A program made the translations under genes and the position numbers. The notes under the pieces are model-generated. The model was given only the letters and a program-made list of their open reading frames with translations, had not been told where the DNA came from and ran no database searches. A stretch of 64,000 nucleotides of DNA from Piscirickettsiaceae bacterium (GTDB taxonomy: Bacteria > Pseudomonadota > Gammaproteobacteria > Nitrosococcales > Methylophagaceae): assembly GCA_024685975.1 (NCBI GenBank), contig JAIBDZ010000005.1, positions 1 to 64,000 on the forward strand, in the 5' to 3' direction. Positions 1 through 9,669 of this stretch are shown one piece after another. Within the stretch, counting starts at the first letter, position 1. The number at the start of each line of letters is the position of its first letter.

Positions 1-117
1 AATCATGCTAAAGTCGATGTTTTCATTGATAACACGTTTAACTTTCCTACTTTAGCAGAAGCTTACCGAATTGCAGCTTTAGATATTTTAGCGAAAAGAA
101 ACAAATTAGAGACATGA
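1..117 (+). CDS. sthA: Soluble pyridine nucleotide transhydrogenase, C-terminal end (partial)
   Basis: The window opens inside a reading frame that ends at a TGA at 115. The visible 38 residues contain the run [17 protein letters not shown], which I recognise as the extreme C terminus of SthA (NTTFNYPTMAEAYRVAAL in E. coli, from memory). SthA is a cytosolic FAD protein of the pyridine nucleotide-disulphide oxidoreductase family that transfers reducing equivalents between NADPH and NAD+. This segment belongs to the dimerisation domain that lends a His-Glu pair to the partner active site in related enzymes. Everything upstream, including the FAD and NAD domains, lies outside the window. Confidence 0.75.
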   Translation, partial: NHAKVDVFIDNTFNFPTLAEAYRIAALDILAKRNKLET

Positions 118-153
118 CAGGTTTGAGTTGATATTAACCGTGAGGTAATCATT

Positions 154-309
154 ATGGCATCACAATATGATTCTGATACTGACGATGAATTTGAATTCTC
201 TGGCTTATTTGAATATGAAGAAGACAGTGATACTTTTTTCACGGATGATGACATGTTGAGCTATGAGATAGAAAATTATCCCAACCCAGAGGACTGGGCT
301 GAGATATAA
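154..309 (+). CDS. Small acidic protein of unknown function
   Basis: This ATG frame codes for 51 residues (begins MASQYDSDTDDEFEF, ends PEDWAEI). About one residue in three is Asp or Glu, and lysine and arginine are absent. A purine-rich TGAGGT at 141-146 gives a reasonable ribosome binding site 7 bases before the ATG. It lies 36 bp downstream of sthA on the same strand and could be read from the same mRNA. I recognise no family. Such acidic peptides can be DNA mimics or partners of basic proteins, but nothing here proves a role. The coding call rests on the ribosome binding site and the clean frame only. Confidence 0.45.
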   Translation: MASQYDSDTDDEFEFSGLFEYEEDSDTFFTDDDMLSYEIENYPNPEDWAEI

Positions 310-398
310 ATTATCTTGTTAACACGTTGAGCTATCATTATTTTGCGTAAGCCCATGGTTATCTACATAAACTTGGTTATGCATTATGTGTCGTAGAT

Positions 399-425
399 GT
401 CACTGACCATTAACTGGCCAGTGAC
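399..425 (-). terminator. Hairpin downstream of the TonB receptor gene
   Basis: An 11-bp stem (arms 399-409 and 415-425, one G-U pair) with a short loop lies just beyond the stop codon of the minus-strand TonB receptor. There is no clear U-run after it, so it may be a weak terminator or an mRNA 3' stabiliser. Confidence 0.4.
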
Positions 426-437
426 AAACAGTCTTGA

Positions 438-2585
438 TTACAGATCAAAGCCGAAATTAACACCAGCGAAGACACTGCGACCAGTGATCACACTTTCTTC
501 TTTTAAGAAGCTAGTATGACGACGACCGTCTTCATCGAGTAAGTTACGACCTTTAACAAAAATACCTAAGCCTTTTAATGACGCTGGTTGCCAATTGGCA
601 TTGAACGACAATAAATTATAGCCATCGGTACTACTTTCAAAGTCTGCTGTTTTACTTTGGTTAAAGACATGTTGATAGTCCATGCTGAATTGCACATCAC
701 CACGTCCAGTATCAAACCCTAAGCCAACACGAGCAGGAGATATGCGAGGTAAATCGCTACCATCATCTAACTTAGCTCGAACATAATCAGCAGAGAAGCG
801 TAATTTGAACGGTATTTTACCTTCGCTAATTTGCCAGCCTGACGTGAACTCAGCACCATAGAATTTAGCATCGCCTTGTTGATTACTCACAAAGAGGTTG
901 CCTTCAGCATCAATGACAGCAGCACCACCACTTTGCATTGTTTCTAGGTAAATATAGTCATCAACTTTATTATAGAAAGCCGTGATGTTGTAGGTGAATG
1001 GGCCGTGATGTCTATCTAAGCCAATTTCAAAATTAGTATAAGCTTCTTTGTCTAAGTCAGGATCACCAATCTCAACCGTACCCGAGGCATGATGTTCGCC
1101 AAATGAATACAATTGCTCTGCTGATGGCGCACGTTCAGAACGGCTTAATGATACTCTGACATGATGGTTATCATTGACATCAATAATGGCACCAGCTGAG
1201 AGACTAAATGGCGTAAAACTTCGGTCACTCAGCTTAGCATCTTGACCTATCTCATCATCAGGTGCTGGGAGCGGTGTATCAATATCACGATCTTCATCTA
1301 AAGTGGCAGGTTTAGAGTCAACATGATCAATACGCGCTGCGAGCTCAACATGACCAAAAGAGGTTTCAGTATTTTCTAAAACAAATAGACCATAAGATCG
1401 TGTTTCGTTATCACGGACATAGAAACTACCATGGCCATGGCCGCCGCCACCTTCTTCTGGTGAGCTTGTTTTAAAGTCAGTATCATTGACTTGCAAACCA
1501 ACAACACCATCCCATCTACCAATTGGATTGTGTAGTAATTCGAGACGAACTTCAGTTTCTTCTTTGTCGAATTCACCTTCAACGCCAGACTCTTCCAAAA
1601 CACCACCATCGAATTCAGAGGCGACTTCTGCTTGATAGAACTCGGTATACGCTACTTTTAAGCGCGCAGTATGAATACCTGCAAATGGATCATAGATTTC
1701 ACTACGGAAATCAATACGATCATAATCGGCGTGTATGCGCGCTTGTTCTTCTTCACCGACACCGCTAATGAAGGTTGGAATACCGTAGTTTGTTTTCCAG
1801 CGGCTATAACCTAAACCTGCAAAACCCCAGTCTTGGCTATAAAGTCCAGTTAAAGAGAAACTATCAGAATCGACACCACTGTTTTCTAGTGTGCCTTTAT
1901 CACCTGTTTGATCTTCGTTTTGGTAACCATCGATATCAAAATCATCACTCCGTTGACCGGCATAATCACTTCGAATAACAAAGTTGTCTGATAACGGTAA
2001 TGAAATACCGATATCACCAATACGTTGATTACCATTACCACTATAGCCAAATTGACCATGAACATTGGTTTTTTCGCCGAAATCAGGATTGAAATGATCG
2101 CTGATAACATTGATAACACCACCAGAGGCATTACCACCATAAAGTAAGGTCGCAGGGCCTCGTAGGATTTCAATTTGGCTCGCGTTGCTAGCATCAATGG
2201 CGACATTATGATCGCCACCTTCACCAGCAACATCGACGACTCTTAAGCCATTATTCAGAATTTGAACACGAGAACCAGTTAAACCACGCACAACTGGACG
2301 GCCAACACCGGGCCCAAAGTCTGAGTTACTGACACCAGGCAGGCCATCTAAAGTCTCACCAAGTGTTGATGATTGGCGACGAGCGAGCTCTTCATCGCTA
2401 ATGACCGTGACAGAGTTGATTAAATCATCAGCAACACGGTCTCCAAATGGATCCGAAGTAATAATGAGCGGCGCAATCTCTACTGGCGCACTATCATCAG
2501 CAAACGCAGGTAAGCTGATGGCTAGGTTAGATAAAACGGCACTAACTAATACAGCCGTTGTTTTTTTATGAAAATGACTTTCCAT
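438..2585 (-). CDS. znuD: TonB-dependent outer-membrane receptor, ZnuD-like
   Basis: The product is a 715-residue outer-membrane receptor that would import a metal or metallophore using TonB energy. A signal peptide ends near residue 29 (LPAFAD). A TonB-box-like stretch follows (APLIITSDPF, 39-48), then a plug domain at about 55-165 with the usual RGL.GSRVQIL and EILRGPATLLYGG motifs, then a 22-strand barrel ending in the typical aromatic C terminus (FGFDL). Residues 379-387 form a Gly/His loop (GGGGHGHGS). In Neisseria ZnuD, such His-rich extracellular loops bind zinc, so zinc is the likeliest substrate, but this is inference. A small His-containing secreted protein sits directly upstream in the same direction. 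No clear Zur or Fur operator could be identified by eye in the 167-bp leader. Confidence 0.75.
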   Translation of the reverse strand: MESHFHKKTTAVLVSAVLSNLAISLPAFADDSAPVEIAPLIITSDPFGDRVADDLINSVTVISDEELARRQSSTLGETLDGLPGVSNSDFGPGVGRPVVRGLTGSRVQILNNGLRVVDVAGEGGDHNVAIDASNASQIEILRGPATLLYGGNASGGVINVISDHFNPDFGEKTNVHGQFGYSGNGNQRIGDIGISLPLSDNFVIRSDYAGQRSDDFDIDGYQNEDQTGDKGTLENSGVDSDSFSLTGLYSQDWGFAGLGYSRWKTNYGIPTFISGVGEEEQARIHADYDRIDFRSEIYDPFAGIHTARLKVAYTEFYQAEVASEFDGGVLEESGVEGEFDKEETEVRLELLHNPIGRWDGVVGLQVNDTDFKTSSPEEGGGGHGHGSFYVRDNETRSYGLFVLENTETSFGHVELAARIDHVDSKPATLDEDRDIDTPLPAPDDEIGQDAKLSDRSFTPFSLSAGAIIDVNDNHHVRVSLSRSERAPSAEQLYSFGEHHASGTVEIGDPDLDKEAYTNFEIGLDRHHGPFTYNITAFYNKVDDYIYLETMQSGGAAVIDAEGNLFVSNQQGDAKFYGAEFTSGWQISEGKIPFKLRFSADYVRAKLDDGSDLPRISPARVGLGFDTGRGDVQFSMDYQHVFNQSKTADFESSTDGYNLLSFNANWQPASLKGLGIFVKGRNLLDEDGRRHTSFLKEESVITGRSVFAGVNFGFDL

Positions 2586-2713
2586 TTGATATTCTCCAAA
2601 TACCTAGAGCATAGGATGACGTAGCCCTATGTTTGATGTCATAGCGTGCAAGGTCATCGTAAATAGGCATAGACCTATAGAATCACTATGGCTCGGTATA
2701 AATTAGGTTTATC

Positions 2714-2737
2714 AGATTTGTTGATTAAGACAAATCT
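2714..2737. repeat. Inverted repeat in the leader of the TonB receptor
   Basis: Perfect 8-bp arms (2714-2721 AGATTTGT and 2730-2737 ACAAATCT) are separated by 8 bp. It sits between the small secreted gene and the receptor. It could be a repressor operator or an intra-operon hairpin. It does not resemble a Zur box closely enough to name it. Confidence 0.35.
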
Positions 2738-2752
2738 AAGTATGAGCAAAAA

Positions 2753-3049
2753 TTAACTAGGAGAAGTCAAAGGAGGAGCACGGATAGCGTCAGTATCACG
2801 TTGTTTAGCAATAACCAACGTAATGGGAGTTGGGAACACAGACACTGAATAAGAGGTGAATGTGAGTAATAGCGAGGATGGTACGGCATCTAGAACAGGT
2901 GTATGAGCAAAAACCTCATAGCGTTCACATTGTTCATTCTCATCATGAAATGCATGTTCAGCATCATGCCATATGGCGAGCGACTGCATTGACAGTAAAA
3001 TAACTGTCAATAAAGCTAACCATAAGCGATGTTGATATTGCTGTGTCAT
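2753..3049 (-). CDS. Small secreted protein upstream of the TonB receptor (DUF2607/DUF2946-like)
   Basis: The protein has 98 residues. Residues 8-26 form a hydrophobic export signal or membrane anchor, followed by a His-rich patch (WHDAEHAFHDENEQC, 28-42). Near the end is the motif AIRAPP. I associate an R-x-P-P ending with short DUF2946/DUF2607 proteins found beside metal transporters, but could not check this. It starts 4 bases after the dapE stop, so it is probably cotranscribed with the dap genes as well as leading into the receptor gene 167 bp further on. The His, Asp, Glu and Cys residues could bind zinc or copper in the periplasm. Function is unknown. Confidence 0.5.
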   Translation of the reverse strand: MTQQYQHRLWLALLTVILLSMQSLAIWHDAEHAFHDENEQCERYEVFAHTPVLDAVPSSLLLTFTSYSVSVFPTPITLVIAKQRDTDAIRAPPLTSPS

Positions 3050-3052
3050 GGT

Positions 3053-4532
<1,480 letters not shown>

Positions 4533-4534
4533 GA

Positions 4535-5356
4535 TTAGATATCGCGTAATAGCTCGTTAATGCCGACTTTACCGCGGGTTTTTTCATCAACTTGTTTGAC
4601 GATAACGGCACAATATAGACTATATGTTCCGTCTTTTGATGGTAAGTTACCAGAAACAACAACAGAACCAGCTGGAATACGACCGTAACTGATTTCACCG
4701 GTCATACGGTTAAAGATTTTGGTGCTTTGGCCAATATAAACACCCATTGAAATCACGGCACCTTCTTCAACAATAACGCCTTCAACGACTTCGCTTCGTG
4801 CGCCAATGAAACAGTTATCTTCAATAATGGTCGGGCCAGCTTGTAACGGTTCTAATACACCACCGATACCGACACCTCCTGATAAGTGAACATTTTTACC
4901 AATTTGAGCGCAAGAGCCGACAGTGGCCCATGTGTCGACCATTGTGCCAGAGTCAACATAAGCGCCAATATTGACGTATGAAGGCATTAATACTGTGCTT
5001 GGCGCAATATAAGAGCCACGACGTACAGCAGCAGGTGGTACAACACGGACACCTGCTTTATCAAAATCAGCTTCGCTGAAGCTAGCAAATTTTGGATCCA
5101 CTTTATCGTAATAATTGGTTTCAGCACCAGGCATGATTTTATTGTCATTTAAGCGAAATGATAATAAAACGGCTTTCTTCAACCATTGGTTAACAACCCA
5201 GTCACCATTTTGCTTTTCAGCAACACGGGCTGAACCATTATCAAGCATGGTTAATGCGTCGTTGACAGCATTGCGAACAGTTGCATCAGCATTAGCTGGG
5301 GTAATGTCAGCACGACGCTCAAAAGCATCTTCGATGATCTGTTGAATATCACTCAT
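4535..5356 (-). CDS. dapD: Tetrahydrodipicolinate N-succinyltransferase
   Basis: DapD transfers succinyl from succinyl-CoA to tetrahydrodipicolinate, the branch-defining step of the succinylase route to meso-diaminopimelate. The 273-residue product has the family's usual length. It has an N-terminal helical domain, then a left-handed beta-helix made of hexapeptide repeats (for example [20 protein letters not shown] and [21 protein letters not shown], roughly residues 125-185), then a C-terminal segment ending [10 protein letters not shown] good ribosome binding site (GGAGAA) precedes the ATG. It sits between dapC (30 bp upstream) and yffB (2 bp downstream). Confidence 0.96.
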   Translation of the reverse strand: MSDIQQIIEDAFERRADITPANADATVRNAVNDALTMLDNGSARVAEKQNGDWVVNQWLKKAVLLSFRLNDNKIMPGAETNYYDKVDPKFASFSEADFDKAGVRVVPPAAVRRGSYIAPSTVLMPSYVNIGAYVDSGTMVDTWATVGSCAQIGKNVHLSGGVGIGGVLEPLQAGPTIIEDNCFIGARSEVVEGVIVEEGAVISMGVYIGQSTKIFNRMTGEISYGRIPAGSVVVSGNLPSKDGTYSLYCAVIVKQVDEKTRGKVGINELLRDI

Positions 5357-5386
5357 GTGTTTTCTCCAAAAAGGGTATTTTAAAAT

Positions 5387-6583
5387 TTATAAATGTTCGA
5401 TTAAATGTCGAATGCGGTGAGCGGCTTCAACACATTCTTCTAATGATGCGACTAAAGCCATTCGAATACGGTTTTTGCCTGGGTTTCCATCAGCGGTATC
5501 TCTTGCTAAATATTGTCCGGGCAGAACAGTGACGTGTTGCTCATGGAAAAGTCGTTGTGCAAATAAGGCATCATCAATGGGTGTTTCAGCCCATAAATAA
5601 AAACTGGCTTCAGGCTGTGACACTGACATCACTGGCGATAAAATATCGAGCACGGCCGCAAATTTTTCTCGGTAATAGCTACGGTTATAAACGACGTGAT
5701 CTTCATCCTGCCAAGCACGAATAGAGGCAGATTGTGTTGTCGGTGGCATAGCGCAACCATGATACGTGCGGTAGCGTAAAAACTGTTTTAGGATGTTGGC
5801 ATCACCGGCAACAAAACCAGATCGTAAGCCGGGTGCATTTGAACGTTTTGACAAACTATGAAAGACAACGCAATGACTATAATCGGTGTAGCCCGCTGCA
5901 TGAGCGGCTTGTAATAAACCGACCGGAGGCATCTCTTCATCAAAATAAATTTCTGAATAACACTCATCGGAAGCGATGATAAAATCATGCTGATGGGCTA
6001 ACTCGATTAAGCGTACTAAAGTAGCTTCATCAATCACAGCCCCAGTCGGGTTACTTGGACTGCATAAATAGATTAACTGACAACGTTGCCATGTCGCTTC
6101 ATCAACCTGATCGAAATCAGGAATGAAGTTGTTCTCAGCGGTACAGTTAAGAAAAATGGGCTCAGCGCCAGCCAAGATAGCAGCGCCTTCATAAATTTGA
6201 TAAAAAGGATTAGGCATTAGCACAGCAGGTTGCTCAGCCGTTCTATCAATAACGGCTTGGGCAAAAGCAAATAAAGCTTCGCGCGTGCCATTGACGGGTA
6301 AAACTTGAGTCAATGCATCCATATGACCGTTTAAATGAAAACGTTGCGCCAACCAATTTGCAATGGTTTGTCTGAGTTTGACGTTACCAATGGTAGTAGG
6401 ATAATGAGACAAACCATCCAAATGCTCTATCACAGCTTGTGTGATAAACCCCGGTGTGGCATGTTTTGGCTCACCGATCGATAAGGCAATATGACTGAGA
6501 TGCTCAGGCGGCGTCGCCTTGGCTTTCAATGCTGCCAGTTTCTCAAATGGGTAGGGGTGTAATTGGCCTAAATCAGGATTCAT
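5387..6583 (-). CDS. dapC: Succinyldiaminopimelate transaminase
   Basis: This is a PLP-dependent class I aminotransferase that would convert N-succinyl-2-amino-6-ketopimelate to N-succinyl-LL-diaminopimelate. Visible features are the LSIGEPKH substrate segment, the SPSNPTGAVI motif, the D-E-C-Y stretch for PLP pyridine binding, and SLSKRSNAPGLRSG carrying the Schiff-base lysine. I start it at the ATG at 6583 because the family begins MNP.L..LHPYPFEKL exactly there. A TTG at 6631 would add 16 atypical residues. It is the first gene of the dap operon. General ArgD-like aminotransferases can do this step too, but the N-terminal motif and the location favour a dedicated DapC. Confidence 0.92.
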   Translation of the reverse strand: MNPDLGQLHPYPFEKLAALKAKATPPEHLSHIALSIGEPKHATPGFITQAVIEHLDGLSHYPTTIGNVKLRQTIANWLAQRFHLNGHMDALTQVLPVNGTREALFAFAQAVIDRTAEQPAVLMPNPFYQIYEGAAILAGAEPIFLNCTAENNFIPDFDQVDEATWQRCQLIYLCSPSNPTGAVIDEATLVRLIELAHQHDFIIASDECYSEIYFDEEMPPVGLLQAAHAAGYTDYSHCVVFHSLSKRSNAPGLRSGFVAGDANILKQFLRYRTYHGCAMPPTTQSASIRAWQDEDHVVYNRSYYREKFAAVLDILSPVMSVSQPEASFYLWAETPIDDALFAQRLFHEQHVTVLPGQYLARDTADGNPGKNRIRMALVASLEECVEAAHRIRHLIEHL

Positions 6584-6655
6584 GAAGGGGTCTGATAAAA
6601 AAGAAAGCTGATTATTATAACGGGTTATCAAACATTCGTGGTATAAGCTTAGCGC

Positions 6656-7531
6656 ATGATGATTTCAAGACAATATGAGAATAAGCTCGCGGTCATAAGT
6701 TTATTGGTCTCGGCTGCGCTTTGGGGCGTGATTTGGTATCCATTACGACTGTTAGATGACGCTGGACTTCCAGGCATCTGGAGCTCGATGGCGATGTATT
6801 CTGCGGCAGCGATATTAGTGCTCCCCAGTTTATTTTCTTGGCCTTCAGTGAATCAAAAAGGATGGTTGCTAGGGTTAGCCTTAGCTGCGGGTGTGACCAA
6901 TATTGCCTTTGTCATTGCTTTGGTCGAGGGAGAGGTCATGCGGGTGATGTTATTATTTTACTTGTCCCCAATTTGGACTGTCTTATTAGGTCGCTGGTGG
7001 TTGGGAGAAAAACTATCTCTTATGGCGATGGCTTATTTTATCTTGGCCATGATTGGCGCTGTTGTGATGTTATGGGACCCAGCCTTGTCGACACCTTGGC
7101 CTCAAGCATCAGCCGACTGGTTAGCCTTGTTAGCCGGCATGGCTTTCGCCACAAATAATGTAATTGGAAGAAAGCTCGCTAACGTTGAGATGAAAATGAA
7201 AACAGCGATGAGTTGGTGGGGGTGTGTTGTCGTTGCAACAACGGTAATCTTATTATTAGGCGAGCCAACTCCAGCCGTTGATGTCTCTATCTGGTTATGG
7301 GCATGTCTATTAGGTTGGTTAGGAATCGTTTTAATGACGGTTGCCATATTTTACGGTTTAGCTCGAATGCCCGTGTATCGATCTTCGGTCATTATGTTAT
7401 TTGAATTGCTCGTCGCAGCCATTGCAGCTTGGTTATTAACGGACGAAGTCATGAGCATGCAAGAATGGGCGGGCGGTATATTAATATTAATGGCAGGTTA
7501 TGGCGTAATTCGAACGCAAGTGTCAAAATAA
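6656..7531 (+). CDS. EamA/DMT-family transporter
   Basis: The product is a 291-residue inner-membrane protein with about ten hydrophobic segments arranged as two EamA repeats (roughly residues 10-145 and 150-288). Both begin with the small-residue-rich helices typical of the drug/metabolite transporter superfamily. The substrate cannot be told from sequence; relatives export amino acids, nucleosides or metabolites. It is divergent from dapC with only 72 bp between the starts, so the two promoters share a short region. The next gene lies 27 bp downstream on the same strand and may be cotranscribed. Confidence 0.85.
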   Translation: MMISRQYENKLAVISLLVSAALWGVIWYPLRLLDDAGLPGIWSSMAMYSAAAILVLPSLFSWPSVNQKGWLLGLALAAGVTNIAFVIALVEGEVMRVMLLFYLSPIWTVLLGRWWLGEKLSLMAMAYFILAMIGAVVMLWDPALSTPWPQASADWLALLAGMAFATNNVIGRKLANVEMKMKTAMSWWGCVVVATTVILLLGEPTPAVDVSIWLWACLLGWLGIVLMTVAIFYGLARMPVYRSSVIMLFELLVAAIAAWLLTDEVMSMQEWAGGILILMAGYGVIRTQVSK

Positions 7532-7558
7532 TGAATTCAGTTTTATGAGGAGAAATAT

Positions 7559-7945
7559 GTGATTAAGTCAATTGCTCATGCGAGCTTTTTGGTTAGTGAT
7601 GTGAAGGCATCATTGGTATTTTATTGTGATGTATTACAAATGACACTAAATACTACTAGACCTAATTTTGCCTTTGATGGGGCATGGATCGATATTGCGG
7701 ATAGTGGCCAGCAAATCCATTTAATGCAATTACCCAACCCTGATTCGATGGAAGGAAGACCAGATCATGGTGGCCGTGATAAGCATATTGCTCTTGTGGT
7801 GGATGATATTGCCGCATTGGAACAACGACTGTTAGATGCCGGTGTAGCCTTTACAAAAAGTAAATCTGGCCGAGCCGCTTTTTTCTGCCGTGACCCAGAT
7901 GGTAATGCTTTAGAGTTTGCTGAAGATTTTGCACCAAAACAGTGA
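7559..7945 (+). CDS. VOC (glyoxalase/bleomycin resistance) family protein
   Basis: The 128-residue product is one vicinal-oxygen-chelate domain with paired beta-alpha-beta-beta-beta modules. His7 (IAHASF), His79 (DKHIALVV) and Glu122 (NALEFAE) are candidate metal ligands, together with the FFCRDPDGNALEF C-terminal signature. Members are lyases, isomerases, dioxygenases or antibiotic-binding proteins, and the substrate is unknown. The start is a GTG at 7559 preceded by a near-perfect Shine-Dalgarno (GAGGAG at 7547-7552). An ATG two bases earlier runs straight into a stop. Confidence 0.8.
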   Translation: MIKSIAHASFLVSDVKASLVFYCDVLQMTLNTTRPNFAFDGAWIDIADSGQQIHLMQLPNPDSMEGRPDHGGRDKHIALVVDDIAALEQRLLDAGVAFTKSKSGRAAFFCRDPDGNALEFAEDFAPKQ

Positions 7946-7961
7946 GTGAAATGACACGATC

Positions 7962-8035
7962 AAAGACTTACAGACTTACTCACATTTTCTGTGGATAACT
8001 TTGTGTATAAGACAATAATTAGTCGGTAAGTCTTT
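7962..8035. other. Inverted repeat enclosing two DnaA-box matches
   Basis: Within a 341-bp stretch without genes (7946-8286), 10-bp arms AAAGACTTAC (7962-7971) and GTAAGTCTTT (8026-8035) form a perfect inverted repeat. The left arm is followed by a tandem copy of AGACTTAC (7964-7971, 7972-7979). Between the arms are TGTGGATAA (7990-7998) and TGTGTATAA (8002-8010). These are reverse complements of TTATCCACA and TTATACACA, both matching the DnaA-box consensus TTWTNCACA, on the same face 12 bp apart. The rest of the stretch is AT-rich. It could be a DnaA-titration or regulatory site. The hairpin could also act as a terminator for the VOC gene. Confidence 0.5.
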
Positions 8036-8140
8036 CTTTTCTAAACAAGCAAATTAAATTGGTTAAAAAATAAGCAGAATGTAAAATCATTTAAATTCAA
8101 TGGGTTAGATAATGTTTTATGATAATCAATAACTTAGAAG

Positions 8141-8169
8141 ACATTGTTGTTACAACTCACTAACAATGT
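8141..8169. repeat. Inverted repeat in the gene-poor stretch
   Basis: Perfect arms ACATTGTT (8141-8148) and AACAATGT (8162-8169) flank a 13-bp centre that itself contains TTGTTACAA (8146-8154). It may be an operator for the ribbon-helix-helix gene that ends at 8287, or a hairpin. No function is assigned. Confidence 0.35.
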
Positions 8170-8286
8170 ATGACAAACGTGAATAACTTTTCAATGACTT
8201 AGTGAATATTGCAGAATTGATGGTGTGTTGAGGCGTGAAAGTCAAGCTTTTTATCGGTGAATATTTTAATTTAGAAAAATGAAAAA

Positions 8287-8511
8287 TTACCGATCATCTA
8301 GATAGTTCAAAACCAATGTTTCAACTAAGCTTTGTACACTTGTATCTTCTTCGATAGCACGAATTTTTAATCGTTTTAGCACATCATTTTCTAAGCGTAA
8401 TGAGGTGTTCTTTTTTTTGTTGGCATCTATTTTTTTATTTTTATCGATATCCGCTTTTTTTGAGCGAGCTTTTTTGTTTTTCTTATTATTATCGGTTTGT
8501 TTTGGGCTCAT
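8287..8511 (-). CDS. Ribbon-helix-helix protein with a lysine-rich N-terminal tail
   Basis: The protein has 74 residues. Residues 1-34 are a low-complexity basic tail rich in Lys and Asn, like a histone tail. Residues 35-74 (TSLRLENDVLKRLKIRA, then SVQSLVETLVLNYL) fit a ribbon-helix-helix DNA-binding fold, with a short beta strand followed by two helices. It is probably a small DNA-binding regulator or nucleoid protein. No toxin gene neighbours it, so an antitoxin role is unlikely. It lies downstream of the 32-residue basic peptide, with a strong terminator-like hairpin between the two. Confidence 0.65.
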   Translation of the reverse strand: MSPKQTDNNKKNKKARSKKADIDKNKKIDANKKKNTSLRLENDVLKRLKIRAIEEDTSVQSLVETLVLNYLDDR

Positions 8512-8532
8512 AGATAACCGCTCTTAGTAAAA

Positions 8533-8567
8533 GTGAGAAAAGGTACGCTGACTGAATCAGCGTACCT
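8533..8567 (-). terminator. Rho-independent terminator after the small basic peptide
   Basis: A perfect 10-bp stem (8541-8550 AGGTACGCTG with 8558-8567 CAGCGTACCT) has a 7-nt loop. On the minus strand it is followed by TTTTCTC. It ends transcription of the 32-residue gene just before the ribbon-helix-helix gene, possibly with some read-through. Confidence 0.7.
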
Positions 8568-8575
8568 GACAAACA

Positions 8576-8674
8576 TTACAATGCTTTTTTTAGCTTTTTA
8601 ATTTTTTTGCATTGTTTCGCTATCTTTGCTTTTCTCATTTTGATTTCTTTCTTGATAGATTTTTTATTAGCCAT
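8576..8674 (-). CDS. 32-residue highly basic peptide
   Basis: The ATG at 8674 opens a frame coding for 32 residues (starts MANKKSIKKEIKMRK, ends KKIKKLKKAL). Nearly half are lysine or arginine, there is one Cys, and it is probably a single amphipathic helix. It has a strong ribosome binding site (GGAGAC, 7 bases before the ATG) and a terminator immediately after it, which argues that it is real although very short. A nucleic-acid-binding role is plausible, as for small histone-like or ribosome-associated peptides. I know of no named family. Confidence 0.55.
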   Translation of the reverse strand: MANKKSIKKEIKMRKAKIAKQCKKIKKLKKAL

Positions 8675-8693
8675 AATTTTTGTCTCCGTTATG

Positions 8694-8738
8694 AAAAAAT
8701 GACGCCTTAGAATTATTGATGTAATGACGTCATTTTTT
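8694..8738 (-). terminator. Rho-independent terminator after ttcA
   Basis: Eleven-bp arms (AAAAAATGACG at 8694-8704 and CGTCATTTTTT at 8728-8738) form an A-tract/stem/T-tract hairpin on both strands. It lies 68 bp beyond the ttcA stop and would terminate ttcA. Confidence 0.7.
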
Positions 8739-8805
8739 AAGTTTAAGATCAATAATCGAAGACTGTCAAATGAGCAAACTTAATGCGGAGTGGGTAATAC
8801 GGTCG

Positions 8806-9669
8806 TTAGCCTGAAAAAGCACGCTCTATAAAACCATCATCGATTTGTTTGATATCGTCAGATGGCGCCTCACGTAAAGATTCTAAGTCAGTAAAGTTAA
8901 AGAGTGAGTTATCCGCGAGCTGGGAAGGGGAAACATTTTGTAGGCTTCGGAATATAATGTCCGAGCGACCAGGATATTGTTTATCCCATGTTTGTATCAT
9001 GTCTTTGATAACTTGGCGTTGTAAATTTTCTTGTGAACCGCATAAGTTACAAGGAATGATAGGAAACTGTTGTTGTTCCGAATAGCGAGTAATGTCGGAT
9101 TCACGACAATAGCTCAATGGCCGGATCACAATATTGGTTTTATCATCACTGAGTAGTTTGGGTGGCATGGCTTTGAGTTTGCCACCATAAAAAAGGTTTA
9201 AAAAGGCGGTTTCTATAATGTCATCACGGTGATGGCCGAGGGCTATTTTGGTAATATTATTTTGTCTTGCCCAACCATATAATGAGCCACGTCGTAAACG
9301 AGAACAGATACCGCAAGTCGTTTTTCCTTCTGGCACCACTTCTTGAACGATACTGTATGTATCTTTTTCAATAATATGGAAAGGAACACCTAGATTAGTA
9401 AGGTATTCAGGTAAAACATGTTCAGGAAAGCCCGGTTGCTTTTGGTCTAAATTAACCGCAATCAGTTCAAAGTGAATAGGGGCATGAGCTTGTAAATTCA
9501 TCAAGATATCAAGCATGGTATAGCTGTCTTTACCACCTGATAAACAGACCATGACTTTGTCACCATCTTGAATCATATTGTAGTCAGCAATCGCCTGACC
9601 GACTTGTCTTCTGAGTCGTTTACGTAATTTATTAAATTCGAGTTTGTCTTGTGCGTGGGATGTGGCCAT
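8806..9669 (-). CDS. ttcA: tRNA 2-thiocytidine(32) synthetase
   Basis: TtcA thiolates cytidine 32 of certain tRNAs, using ATP to activate the base and an oxygen-sensitive [4Fe-4S] cluster. The 287-residue product has the PP-loop SGGKDS at residues 44-49. It has a CxxC (C119, C122) and a further C207NLC210 pair, from which the third cluster ligand comes, plus the GHHRDD motif. The N terminus (KLRRRL-type helix) and the length match the family. It starts immediately after moeA on the same strand. No regulatory site was recognised. Confidence 0.95.
   Translation of the reverse strand: MATSHAQDKLEFNKLRKRLRRQVGQAIADYNMIQDGDKVMVCLSGGKDSYTMLDILMNLQAHAPIHFELIAVNLDQKQPGFPEHVLPEYLTNLGVPFHIIEKDTYSIVQEVVPEGKTTCGICSRLRRGSLYGWARQNNITKIALGHHRDDIIETAFLNLFYGGKLKAMPPKLLSDDKTNIVIRPLSYCRESDITRYSEQQQFPIIPCNLCGSQENLQRQVIKDMIQTWDKQYPGRSDIIFRSLQNVSPSQLADNSLFNFTDLESLREAPSDDIKQIDDGFIERAFSG

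Noticed and set aside
1376-2233. Several long frames within the TonB receptor gene on other strands or frames
   Set aside because: They lie wholly inside a gene with clear homology and have no ribosome binding sites or recognisable products.
7946-8286. Chromosomal replication origin
   Set aside because: Only two DnaA boxes are seen and no dnaA, dnaN, mnmG or rpmH is nearby. Too little for oriC. Kept as a DnaA-box element only.
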